Below, piece by piece: positions 7,785-16,848 of a stretch of DNA of 64,000 nucleotides (its first letter is position 1; each line of letters starts with the position of its first letter). Under the pieces are notes generated by a model. It was not told the origin of the DNA. It saw only the letters and a list, made by a program, of their open reading frames with translations, and did no database searches. This DNA is from G963665925 sp963676345 (lineage in GTDB: Bacteria > Bacillota > Clostridia > Peptostreptococcales > Acidaminobacteraceae), in the NCBI GenBank assembly GCA_963676345.2, contig CAXXTS010000004.1, forward strand, positions 310,001 to 374,000, written 5' to 3'. Position numbers and translations under genes: made by a program.

Positions 7785-9213
7785 TTAAGATTCAATACCC
7801 AGCTCTTTTAGTTTTCGGTAAAGGGTCATGCGTTGAATGCCTAGCATATCCGCTGCCTTTGACTTATTTTGTCCACAAATAAGCAGGGTATCGTGAATAA
7901 CCTTGGCTTCAATATCCTTTAAGATGTGGTTTAAGGTAACATCCGGCTTTTCGATTTCATCCACAGCAACTTGGTTGGTCATCCCACTCATAATTTCACT
8001 GATAATTTCCTCTGGCACCAAGTCCTTGGTAACCGTATCGCCCTCTGCAATGACTAGAAGCCGAAAGACAATATTTTTTAACTCACGCACATTGCCAGGC
8101 CAACAGTAGCTCTCAAGAATCTGAAAAACATCATCGCTGATATCTTTATAAATGCCTGTCTTTTGGAAAAAGAGGGACCGAAAGTGCTCTATGAGCAAGG
8201 GTATATCTTCCTTGCGGTCGCGCAGTGGCGGGACATTCAAGTTGAGTACATTGAGTCGGTAGTAGAGGTCTGACCTGAACTGCTGGTTTTTTATGCTGTC
8301 CAGCAGGTTATGGTTTGTAGCCGCGATTACACGGACATCAATGTCTATGGTTTCTGGGTTGCCGATCTTTTCAATTTGGTTTTCCTGCAGGACCCGAAGC
8401 AGCTTGGCCTGCATCTGAAGGGGCAGGTCCCCGATTTCATCTAGAAAAATGGTTCCGCCATGAGCCATTTCAAACTTGCCTTTTTTCCCATCCTTAGAAG
8501 CACCGGTAAAGGCCCCGCTTTCGTAGCCAAAGAGCTCTGACTCGAGTAAGGTTTCAGGTATAGCCGAACAGTTGATGCTAACAAATGGCTTGTCTGCCCG
8601 CGCACTCAGGTGGTGTACACTGTGGGCAAAGAGGTTCTTTTCCCACACCGCTCTCCCCGCTAATGAGTACAGGCAGGTCAATAACCGCAAATGATTCTGC
8701 GCGTTTTTTAAAATGATTGATGACGCTCGATTTGGAAATGATATCATCAATGCGGTATCTGGAGTTGTTGAGTAGGCTGCGCGTTTCAAAAGTCGGCTTC
8801 CAGTCCGGCCGTATGGCCTGAATGATAGACTGTCTGATTTGCGAGGCCTGGGGCATATTTTCAATATCATCCGGCACAATAATCCCTATGCCGCCAATGA
8901 TCTTACCGCTTTCAAGAATTGGAATCCGGTCCACTGTCACAACCTTGCCTGTCGCAAAACGATGCTTCATGCCAATCTCTGGTATACCATTCTTTAAGAT
9001 AATCGGCAGGCGTGTAGAGTGATCGAACTCTGTCAGTCTCTTCCCAATAAATGATTTGAACGATGGTTCACCGTAATATTCAATAAAGGCCTTATTCATA
9101 ATGACAATTACACCGTTTTCATCTACACAGTTGATTGGCAACGGAATATCATCAAATATTGAAACGGGTATATCCTTTAACACCTTGTTCACAATAGCTT
9201 TTTCCTGTTTCAT
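7785..9213 (-). pseudogene. sigma-54-dependent transcriptional activator (PAS-AAA+-Fis), frameshifted
   Basis: Read together, two frames give one bacterial enhancer-binding protein. It has an N-terminal PAS-type sensor (from MKQEKAIVNK), an AAA+ domain with Walker A GESGVGKE, the sigma-54 contact loop ESGAFTGA, Walker B GGTIFLDEIGDLP, and a C-terminal Fis-type helix-turn-helix (KSKAADMLGIQRMTLYRKLK). The frame breaks right after Walker A near 8633, where AAAGAACCTCTTT would need one C fewer. Every domain on both sides is intact, so this is either a recent mutation or a sequence error. It sits between two sigma-54 promoters and is their likely activator. The start ATG follows GGGGGGAG. Confidence 0.88.
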
Positions 9214-9496
9214 AGGCTCCCCCCATCCAGGAATACGATTTCCACCCATTTTTAAAGCCATTATAGCATGTATTTCAAAAATGGGTGTCCTTAATTTTTT
9301 GAAAATTGAAAACGCCTTGTGACGCTTGCTGTACTTTTGTGCAACATTTCTGAAAACCTGTAACAATGCTGTTTCAAATTCTCCTGTCTATTACTAACTT
9401 ATAGCCTTCTAATGTGCACTTTAAAAAAACTTTATTTCTTGCCTAGACCTTGAAAATGCTTTATTTTTGTACACTGTCCTGAAAGCCTTCCCAAAT

Positions 9497-9513
9497 TTGG
9501 CAAGCCATTTGCT
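9497..9513 (+). promoter_or_regulatory. sigma-54 (RpoN) promoter of the KAS-III/CoA-transferase genes
   Basis: TTGGCAAGCCATTTGCT has GG and GC dinucleotides 10 bp apart, matching TGGCA-N8-TTGC. It lies 31 bp before the start codon of the KAS-III-like gene and is divergent from the activator gene. The rest of 9214-9496 holds no gene and presumably the activator's binding sites; I could not define these. Confidence 0.8.
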
Positions 9514-9543
9514 CTATCAATTGTCGAAAAGGAGGGTTCACCC

Positions 9544-10590
9544 ATGAAAAATAACTTAGATGCATTTTCAGTAGGTATTATGGATTTCGAGATTTATTTA
9601 CCAGAAGAGACCATTGACGCAGAGGGCCTGTCTGAACTGGTTCAAATTCCACCGGAGGTCCTGCGTGACAAGATGGGCATCCACAGAAAGTATGTTGGCG
9701 GTGAAGAAGACCACTCTGCCATGATGGCCACAAAGGCTTCAAAGCGACTGCTTGAAAAGCTGGCTGTCGACCCCAATGACCTGGACATGATTCTGTTTGC
9801 CGGTGAAACATACTGTGAATATGTGTGCTGGACAGCAGCCATAAAAATTCAAAACGAGCTGGGTGCAGACAATGCCTTCGCTTGGGATCTGGGCTTCAGA
9901 TGTGCTGGCACACCACTTGCCTTAAAGGTCGCAAAGGATATGATGCGCAGTGACCCGTCGCTGGAAACCGTTCTGCTTACAGGGGGGAACACCAACGCCT
10001 ACCTCATAGACTACACGGATAAAAATCAATCTTTTATGTTTGATATGTCCCCAGCAGGCTTTGCTGTTCTTTTAAAGAGAGGCCATGATAAAAATGTGAT
10101 TCTCGAAACTGGCATCATCACCGACCATGTATTCTGTGACGATGTCATTGGTAAATGGGGTGGTACACTCCATCCTATAACAGATGCCATTGCTTCTGAT
10201 CCTGAAAAACTTCGTGAAGCGCGACTCATTCACTTGCCTGATCCAGAAGGCATGAAAAAACGACTGGCAGAGCGTTCACTTCCAAACTTCGTCGGTGCCG
10301 TAGACAAAGCCTTGGAGAAATCCAGCATAAACCGACAGGATTTGGACTTCATCGGCATTACCCATATCAATCCAAAGGCTCACGATGCAATTATCAACAC
10401 ACTTGGTCTCACAAAAGACCAGTCTGTCTATTTAAAAAATGATGGCCACTGCGGTCACATCGACCAGTTTCTTTCCATTCAACACGGCTTAAACGAAGGC
10501 CGAATTAAGGACGGGGACCTCTGCGCCCTCCTCGGCGCAGGTACTGGATATGCATTTGCTTGTTCTATCGTCAGATGGGGCAAGGCATAA
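9544..10590 (+). CDS. KAS-III / thiolase-superfamily condensing enzyme
   Basis: A 348-residue thiolase-fold protein related to 3-oxoacyl-ACP synthase III (FabH-like) and HMG-CoA-synthase-like enzymes. The presumptive catalytic cysteine is in DLGFRCAGTPLAL, the His in GITHINPKAHD and the Asn in LKNDGHCGH, reproducing the Cys-His-Asn order. The C-terminal GAGTGYAFACSIVRW is also typical. The context (sigma-54 promoter, adjacent CoA-transferase, divergent sodium symporter) suggests a degradative or acyl-CoA role rather than lipid synthesis (inference). The start ATG follows AAAGGAGGG. The exact reaction is not determinable here. Confidence 0.85.
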   Translation: MKNNLDAFSVGIMDFEIYLPEETIDAEGLSELVQIPPEVLRDKMGIHRKYVGGEEDHSAMMATKASKRLLEKLAVDPNDLDMILFAGETYCEYVCWTAAIKIQNELGADNAFAWDLGFRCAGTPLALKVAKDMMRSDPSLETVLLTGGNTNAYLIDYTDKNQSFMFDMSPAGFAVLLKRGHDKNVILETGIITDHVFCDDVIGKWGGTLHPITDAIASDPEKLREARLIHLPDPEGMKKRLAERSLPNFVGAVDKALEKSSINRQDLDFIGITHINPKAHDAIINTLGLTKDQSVYLKNDGHCGHIDQFLSIQHGLNEGRIKDGDLCALLGAGTGYAFACSIVRWGKA

Positions 10591-10616
10591 ATATAGATGA
10601 GAAAGGAGGCAATCCC

Positions 10617-11944
10617 ATGACCTACACACATTTGTATGAAAAAAAGAAGAAGAGCATTTCTGAAGCGCTTGATCTGATTCAGACAGGCGACTTCCTCGTC
10701 TGCGCCTAGGCGGCAGTGAACCTGTAGATATTTTAAACCAGCTCCATACCTTAAAAGACAAAGGGGTGCGTGACTGTACGCTTTCAAACACCCTGCCAAT
10801 GGGACATTACCCTTTTGTCGAGGACCCAGCATATAAGGAGACCATTCACGTCAACAGCTGGTTCTACACGCCCCACCTGCGCAAGCACCACGCAAAAGGA
10901 CATCTGTCCTTTCAGCCCCAGCACTTACACCGCGCACTCGACAAACGGCTTCACGCAGTAGGTGACAGAAGACCCGTTCTGCTTACAACGTGTTCAAAAA
11001 TGGATGCGCATGGCTACCTCAGCCTTTCCATTGGCAACACTTATGAAATGCAGTTGATTGAATCGGGTGATGTGGTCATTATCGTGGAAGTCAACGTTAA
11101 CTATCCACGCACCTTTGGCGACAACCAGATACACATTTCACAAGTGGCTGCACTTGTAGAGTCAGAGCGTCCCGTTCCTGCACTGCCTCAAGTGCCCTTT
11201 AGTGAAAAGGATAAAAAAATTGGTGCCTATATTGCGGACCTCATTGAAGATGGCTCCACCATACAGCTGGGCATCGGTGGTATTCCAAATGCAGTTGCCG
11301 CTGCCCTCAAATCTAAGAAAAATCTTGGAATCCATACGGAAATGTTCACGGACGGTATGATGGATTTGATTGAATGCGGTGCCGTAACCAATACCCATAA
11401 GACCCTGGATAAGGGCAAGTCCATTTGTACCTTTGCTCTGGGTTCAGAAAAGCTCTATCAGTTTCTGGACGACAATCCGACCATTCTCTTCAAGCAGGGC
11501 AACTGGACAAACAATCCCTATGTCGTCGGCCAAAATCACAAGATGGTCTCTATCAACACGACCATTGAGGTAGACCTAACTGGACAGTGCTGCTCAGAGT
11601 CCATTGGTTCCAGACAGTTTTCAGGAACAGGCGGACAGGCAGATACAGCAATTGGCGCGCAAATTTGTCCAGAGGGCAAATCCATCATTGCACTTTATTC
11701 AACTGCAATGGTGCGTGATGAGGCGGGCAATAAAGCACCTGCGTCTAAAATCGTACCCACTCTAAAGCCTGGCGCGATTGTCTCTCTTTCACGCAATGAT
11801 GTCGACTACGTTGTCACTGAGTACGGCGTTGCATGGCTGCGCGGACAAAGCGTCCAAGAACGCGTCAAACGCCTCATCGACATTGCCCATCCTGATTTTA
11901 GAAATGCATTAACAAAGGAAGCTGAGGCGCTGCACCTCAGATAG
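10617..11944 (+). pseudogene. acetyl-CoA hydrolase/transferase family protein (CoA-transferase), frameshifted
   Basis: The reading frame opens at ATG 10617 after AAAGGAGG and runs to TAG at 10707. The family sequence continues in another frame from GGSEPVDILNQLH, so one base is missing near 10705. Restored, the protein would have about 442 residues, as in 4-hydroxybutyrate or butyryl-CoA:acetate CoA-transferases. Conserved parts include GIGGIPNAVAAALKSKK, the likely catalytic glutamate in HTEMFTDG, GTGGQADTAIGAQ and EYGVAWLRGQSVQERV. It is co-transcribed with the KAS-III-like gene 26 bp upstream. The substrate is unknown. Confidence 0.88.
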
Positions 11945-11983
11945 AAAAGCAGCTCACCGACCAAGACCTATTCCGACCAAATT

Positions 11984-12030
11984 TAAAAAGGCAAGCTGTC
12001 CCTGACCCGGACAGCTTGCCTTTTAAATTT
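11984..12030. terminator. bidirectional intrinsic terminator
   Basis: A 16-bp stem (AAAAGGCAAGCTGTCC and complement) with a 7-nt loop has T/A runs on both sides. It separates the convergent CoA-transferase and universal stress genes. Confidence 0.85.
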
Positions 12031-12044
12031 TTCTTACTCGAAAT

Positions 12045-12470
12045 TTAACGCACTACAAAAACTGGAATTTCAGCATGATGCACAACCTTGTTGGTTACAC
12101 TCCCAAGGAAGAAACGCTTCAAAGTACCCATGCCGTGGGTACACATAACAATCATGTCACAGCCTTCACGGCTTGCCACATCAATAATAGCCGATGCCGG
12201 GTCGCCTCTTTCAATAATAGATGACACCTTCCTACCTCCACCAGACAGCTTGTTATATGCTGCTTGAGCAATATCTTTTGCAATGTCTTCAAGGTGCCTG
12301 TCACTATGCGTTTCCATGGCCATATATCCCGGATGTGTCAATGGATCAACAATAGGTGTCACATAGAGCACGACCAGCTCAGCTCCAAAATTATCTGCCA
12401 AGCTCATAGCCGTTTCAAAAGTCTTTGGACAGGTTTCCATACCATCTACGGGAACAAGTATTTTTTTCAT
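12045..12470 (-). CDS. universal stress protein (UspA family)
   Basis: A 141-residue Usp domain. It begins KKILVPVDGMETC and carries the ATP-binding motif MCTHGMGTLKRFFLGSVTNKVV near the C-terminus. It is a paralogue of the protein at 3894-4322; the C-terminal thirds are almost identical, while the middles differ. The start ATG follows AGGAGGCAGT. It lies at the end of a minus-strand series, after NifU-like, but a hairpin at 12557-12599 separates the two, so it probably has its own promoter. Confidence 0.93.
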   Translation of the reverse strand: MKKILVPVDGMETCPKTFETAMSLADNFGAELVVLYVTPIVDPLTHPGYMAMETHSDRHLEDIAKDIAQAAYNKLSGGGRKVSSIIERGDPASAIIDVASREGCDMIVMCTHGMGTLKRFFLGSVTNKVVHHAEIPVFVVR

Positions 12471-12556
12471 AATACTGCCTCCTCTCTTGTTTATTCATTA
12501 CCCCCACGCGTCCATTTCAAGCAAATTCAACTGTACAATTACTGGTCAGTACCATA

Positions 12557-12599
12557 AAGAAAGCCTCCAGATTTGATGATTCAAATCTAGAGGCTTTTA
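12557..12599 (-). terminator. intrinsic terminator after the NifU-like gene
   Basis: The stem AAGCCTC-AGATTTGA with loop TGA (one mismatch) is followed by TTTCTTT on the minus strand. Confidence 0.7.
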
Positions 12600-12629
12600 C
12601 ATATCACTATAATCTAGTCGCACATGTTA

Positions 12630-12863
12630 CTAGACACCGACTACTTCCTTCACTTCAGGAATTTCTTGCTTTAAGTATTGTTCAATCAGATGCTTGAGTG
12701 TCATCGTCGCACCAGGACATCCGCTGCAAGCACCTTGAAGCGCAACTTTAACCACGCCTTCTGAAGTCACTTCTACCAGCTTAACATCGCCGCCATCACG
12801 CTGAAGCATCGGACGTACACGTTCTAGTTTTTCTTCTACCAATGCGTTTTCAATCTTTGCCAT
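12630..12863 (-). CDS. NifU-like C-terminal domain protein (Fe-S cluster scaffold)
   Basis: A 77-residue stand-alone NifU C-terminal (Nfu) domain. It has MLQRDGGDVKLVE and the cluster-ligating CSGCPGA (CxxC) followed by TMTLKHLIEQYLKQEIPEV. Nfu domains hold a transient [4Fe-4S] cluster between two subunits and deliver it to apoproteins. The start at 12863 was chosen because GGAGGCAATT precedes it; an upstream ATG lies inside that Shine-Dalgarno. The neighbouring upstream gene is a CC/Se selenoprotein, consistent with a redox or Fe-S role. Confidence 0.92.
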   Translation of the reverse strand: MAKIENALVEEKLERVRPMLQRDGGDVKLVEVTSEGVVKVALQGACSGCPGATMTLKHLIEQYLKQEIPEVKEVVGV

Positions 12864-13023
12864 AATTGCCTCCAAAATATTCTCAACGCCTGCACCCAGT
12901 GCAGGAAAACACTTGAATATGCATTCATGGGTATTCTATAGCGGTTGAAAATGATTGTCAACAATTTAACTATTGAGTTTTTCTATTCATTCCATGCAGG
13001 CTTCAAAAGATTTTATGCGGCGC

Positions 13024-13329
13024 TTATTTGCGTGTTAAATCCAGCTTTAAGCCCTTGGGGACAATCTTTTCAAACATGAGAATTTTATCCAGTGCAAAAT
13101 GAATTTTCCCCTCTAGTGTTTCAATACGTTTATCAATATAGACCACTATTTCATCCAGTGTGTACCGATCACAACTTTCAGGCACCGCCGGTGCCTTTAA
13201 GGCAATATGAGGAAGCCCCACACCACCACATCAGCCCTGTCCCTTTTCAAGGGTTAGGGTCAGGGTGTCCGTCTGATGTTTGTGCATATATTTCAGAACC
13301 CTTTTGTCTACTGTAACGACTGCCTTCAT
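13024..13329 (-). CDS. CC/Se motif family selenoprotein (in-frame TGA = Sec)
   Basis: From ATG 13329 (RBS GGGGAGG) a 101-codon frame runs to TAA with one internal TGA at codon 33 (13231-13233), inside EKGQG-U-CGGVGLPH. The frame continues sensibly on both sides, and the UCGG motif matches the small CC/Se family (Cys-Cys in relatives, Sec-Cys in selenium users), from recall of that family. Reading only downstream of the TGA would lose the conserved N-terminal 33 residues. A GGCACC/GGTGCC hairpin lies about 35 nt past the TGA, but I could not score it as a bacterial SECIS. Function is unknown; a thiol-redox role is likely. Confidence 0.78.
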
Positions 13330-13383
13330 AAGTATACCTCCCCAGAAAATACGGATGCATTCACCCTGTCTGAGTATGCCCTG

Positions 13384-14498
13384 TTATAATCTGATTAGCT
13401 CATAGTCTTTTGAACCCAGTCCAATTGCTTCACCATAATCCAGCTGAATATGTCCCTGTGTATGCGGATGAATAGATTTGAAAACATCACCATAAGCATG
13501 GTCTGTACCATGCTCTTTGGTTAGGCGTGTGCCTGGAAGTGGCTTTTGAGCATTGACCAGGTCAAGACAGGCCTGGTCTATGGCAACCGGGTCATCTGAA
13601 GCCAAAATCCCAATGTCTTGTACAAGGGGGGCATCCGACACGCACAGCAGTCACAATCAGGAGAAATCCGCATTAGAAAATTAATATAGGCTACTCTGCC
13701 CTGCTTGTTTTTAACAGCGCCAAACGCATACTCTGTCATGCGTTCCATAAAGTCTACAATTTCTGTGCGCCAGTCCAGTGCAACAGCCTTCACAGGACAA
13801 ACTGCAACACAGTCTCCACACCCGATACAGACCTCTTGGTCAATATATGCTTTTTCTTCTTTATATGTAATCGCCTGTACAGGGCAAATTTCAAGGCACC
13901 TGCCGCAAGCCACACATTTTTTAGCCATGACAAATGGACGCGTGGAGTGCTGGTCCTTCTTTCCAAGCGAGGGCGCACACCCCATGGCCAAATTCTTTAC
14001 GGCACCACCAAAGCCTGCCAGTTCATGGCCTTTAAAATGACTCATTACAATCATGCTATTCGCACGTTCAATATCCCCAGCGATTTTTACTTCTTTAAAA
14101 TGCTTCTTGTTAATTTCAACATCGTTGTAATTGTCTCCCCGCAGTCCGTCTGCAATAATGACAGGCGCACCCACTACACTGGGCACAAACCCATGGGCCG
14201 CTGCCGTGTTCAGATGGTCTACGGCATTGTGACGCATGCCAGCATAGAGTGTATTGGTATCTGTCACAAAGGGATTTCCACCCGATTCTTTGATTTTATC
14301 TACAACGGGCTTAACGAGTATGGGTTGAATAAATGCATCTGAGCCCACTTCGCCAAAGTGGATTTTGACCGCTGTCAAATCCTTCTGCTTAATACATCCA
14401 CCCATATTAACTGCATCGAAAAGCTTTTGCAGCTTGACCATTTTGTTTTCCTTATGACTTCTAGCGCTCAAGTCAATCATATACACTTTGCTTGACAT
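13384..14498 (-). pseudogene. DUF362 domain protein with two [4Fe-4S] motifs, frameshifted
   Basis: The first frame (start ATG 14498, RBS GGAGGGATGAAGC) gives a DUF362 domain and then a ferredoxin pair, CVACGRCLEICP and CIGCGDCVAVCP. The conserved ISPDCDCCAC motif follows, and the frame then breaks near 13640. The normal continuation SDAPLVQDIGILASDDPVAID is found in the next frame down to 13384. A single missing base explains the break. Together the parts give a normal-length protein of about 371 residues. DUF362 proteins are uncharacterised Fe-S proteins common in anaerobes. It lies between the HAD phosphatase and the CC/Se protein. Confidence 0.87.
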
Positions 14499-14525
14499 GC
14501 TTCATCCCTCCATCATTACATCTTG

Positions 14526-15167
14526 CTACATTAACGACTTAACAATCTCTACAATTTCACCAGGTGTCTCCACCACATGATCCGGTGCATTATCCATCAG
14601 TCTCTTTCTATCGAGAATGGTCCAGCCTACAAGAATGGTACGTGCCCCAGCACGGTTACCACTTTCAATATCATGCCCGCTATCCCCGATAAAAAGGGTC
14701 TGTTCAGGCTTGCCGTCCAGTTCTTCAAGAGCTTTGAATATCCCCTCGGGGTCAGGCTTGCGTTTGATGACATCGTCTGCCGATACCGTTGAACCAAAAT
14801 ACTTATGCATATCAAAAGCCGTCAGCCCGTGCTCAATACCCGGTGTGCCCTTGTTTGAAACAATACCCATTTTCATACCCATTTCAAGCAGGCTATCGAG
14901 CATTTCTCGAATGCCATCAAATTCTTTAGTGTAGGTATCACGTCTAGCACGGTAATAGGTTCTATAAAAGGCATCCATTTCTTCAGCGTGTTCTTCATCA
15001 AGCTCTTTCATTTGGACCATGAGGGGTTTGCCCAGAATGCGCTGAAGCTCTTCATCGCCAATATCACTGCCTCTAAAGCGTCTAGCACTCTCTCTTAAAG
15101 ACTCAACAATCAATTCATTGGTATCCATCAAGGTTCCATCAAAATCAAATAGAATATGGGTTATCAT
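14526..15167 (-). CDS. HAD family phosphatase (phosphoglycolate phosphatase / PpaX-like)
   Basis: A 213-residue HAD-superfamily hydrolase. Motif I is DFDGTLMDTNE (nucleophile and acid aspartates), motif II is VSNKGT, the motif III lysine is in KRKPDPEG, and motif IV is FIGDSGHDIESG. An alpha-helical cap lies between motifs I and II, as in phosphoglycolate phosphatase and pyrophosphatase PpaX. The start ATG follows AAGGAGG. The stop is 27 bp before the DUF362 gene, so the two are probably co-transcribed. The exact substrate is not predictable. Confidence 0.9.
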   Translation of the reverse strand: MITHILFDFDGTLMDTNELIVESLRESARRFRGSDIGDEELQRILGKPLMVQMKELDEEHAEEMDAFYRTYYRARRDTYTKEFDGIREMLDSLLEMGMKMGIVSNKGTPGIEHGLTAFDMHKYFGSTVSADDVIKRKPDPEGIFKALEELDGKPEQTLFIGDSGHDIESGNRAGARTILVGWTILDRKRLMDNAPDHVVETPGEIVEIVKSLM

Positions 15168-15402
15168 TATGCCTCCTTAGCACCTTCACTTCATTCATCT
15201 TTTATAATATGTGCCTTACAACACGGTTTTGCTATCTATATAAAAACAGTGTACCTTTTAGTGCTTTACTTCTCAATACACAAGTCAAAAAACTTCTTTA
15301 AGTTTGTCCTTTTAGTAATTTAGGTTACTGCTTTTTAGTCCATTGTTTGATATATTATTATCATGCAAAACATATACTCCAAACCCATACAGAGGTGAAA
15401 AA

Positions 15403-16803
15403 ATGAGTCCTTATAGAATTGAATCCGACATGCTCGGTGAAAAACGCCTTCCGAAATCCGCATATTATGGCATAAACACACTTCGGGCAATTGAAAACTT
15501 TAATATAACTGGTCGAACCGTCAATATGAAGCTCATTCACGCAATGGTCCTCATTAAAAAGGCGGCTGCAAGGGCAAATATGCACTTAAAGCAGCTGGAA
15601 AAACCGCTGGCTGAAGCCATTATTTCTGCATGCGATGAAATTCTCGCAGGGGATTTATCTGACCAGTTTAAGGTTGACCCACTGCAAGGGGGCGCCGGCA
15701 CGTCAACCAATATGAATGTAAATGAAGTGGTTGCCAACCGCGCACTGGAAATCCTCGGTGAAGAAAAAGGAGCCTACCATATTCTCCACCCACTTAATCA
15801 CGTCAATATGTCGCAGTCTACCAACGATGTCTATCCGACTGCTCTTCGCATAGCTGCCATTCGAGAACTGAGGACCACTGCCGATGCTTTTGCAGAGTTG
15901 CAGGAGGCCCTTCAAGTTAAAGAAAATGAATTTGCAGATATTCTTAAACTGGGACGCACCCAGATGATGGACGCTCTTCCCATGATGGTGGGACAGGAGT
16001 TTGGCGCTTGGGCCAAAGCCATTGCCAGAGACCGCTGGCGCATTTACAAGGTAGAAGAACGCCTGAGACAAATTAATATTGGCGGCACAGCCATTGGTAC
16101 GGGCATGAACGCGACACATAAGTACATCTACTTAATGACAGACCTGCTCCAAAGTATGACTGGACTTGGTCTTGCCCGCAGTGAATTTCCAATAGACACC
16201 ACGCAAAACATGGACGTTTTTGTTGAAGTAAGCGGTCTTTTGAAGAGCGCCGCTGTCAACTTAATGAAGATATCAAATGATTTACGACTCCTTGGCTCAG
16301 GCCCCAAAGGCGGACTGGGTGAACTGAAGCTTCCAGCTGTACAAGCTGGTTCGACCATTATGCCGGGCAAAGTCAATCCAGTCATGGCAGAAATGATGGG
16401 ACAGGTTTCCATGCGGGTTATGGCCAATGATTTTGCCATTACGCAGGCTGCCATGAACGGCCAGCTGGAACTTAATGCTTTTGTACCGCTTATTGCAGAG
16501 AGTTTACTAGAGTCTCTTGCAATCCTTAAAAATGGGGTTGAGCAGTTCAGAGTCAAGTGTATAGAAGGTATAGAAGTTGATTCCGAGCGCGCAGGCCACC
16601 ATCTTGAAGTCTCAACGGCACTGGTGACAGCCCTTGTACACCATATTGGCTATGACCGCGCAGCTGAGCTTGCAAAAACTGCCCTTAAGCAGTCGAAATC
16701 CATTCGAGACTTGGTCCTTGAATCCGGTTTGCTCGATGCAGAAAACCTCGATAAAATTCTAAATCCATATCAGATTACCAATCCGGGCATTCCTGGTTTA
16801 TAA
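15403..16803 (+). CDS. aspA: aspartate ammonia-lyase (fumarase/aspartase superfamily)
   Basis: A 466-residue member of the aspartase/fumarase superfamily; aspartase converts aspartate to fumarate and ammonia. Signature parts are GGAGTSTNMNVNEV near the N-terminus, NHVNMSQSTNDVYPT, and the mobile loop GSTIMPGKVNPVMAEM. The Gly after MP is shared with fumarases, but overall layout and genome context favour aspartase. The start at ATG 15403 follows AGAGGTG. It lies 45 bp before hydF; aspA-like genes often accompany hydrogenase maturation genes in anaerobes (known association), perhaps supplying ammonia for the H-cluster bridge (inference). Confidence 0.88.
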   Translation: MSPYRIESDMLGEKRLPKSAYYGINTLRAIENFNITGRTVNMKLIHAMVLIKKAAARANMHLKQLEKPLAEAIISACDEILAGDLSDQFKVDPLQGGAGTSTNMNVNEVVANRALEILGEEKGAYHILHPLNHVNMSQSTNDVYPTALRIAAIRELRTTADAFAELQEALQVKENEFADILKLGRTQMMDALPMMVGQEFGAWAKAIARDRWRIYKVEERLRQINIGGTAIGTGMNATHKYIYLMTDLLQSMTGLGLARSEFPIDTTQNMDVFVEVSGLLKSAAVNLMKISNDLRLLGSGPKGGLGELKLPAVQAGSTIMPGKVNPVMAEMMGQVSMRVMANDFAITQAAMNGQLELNAFVPLIAESLLESLAILKNGVEQFRVKCIEGIEVDSERAGHHLEVSTALVTALVHHIGYDRAAELAKTALKQSKSIRDLVLESGLLDAENLDKILNPYQITNPGIPGL

Positions 16804-16848
16804 TCAGATATATATAACCACACTCTAGTGTTTTTAAAGGAGCAATAT

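Noticed and set aside
9520..9535. Spo0A-like box ATTGTCGAAAAG upstream of the KAS-III-like gene
   Set aside because: It has one mismatch, overlaps the ribosome-binding site and lies downstream of a convincing sigma-54 promoter.
10701..10712. In-frame TAG of the CoA-transferase as pyrrolysine
   Set aside because: The family sequence resumes in a different frame right after it, so a base deletion explains it and recoding does not.
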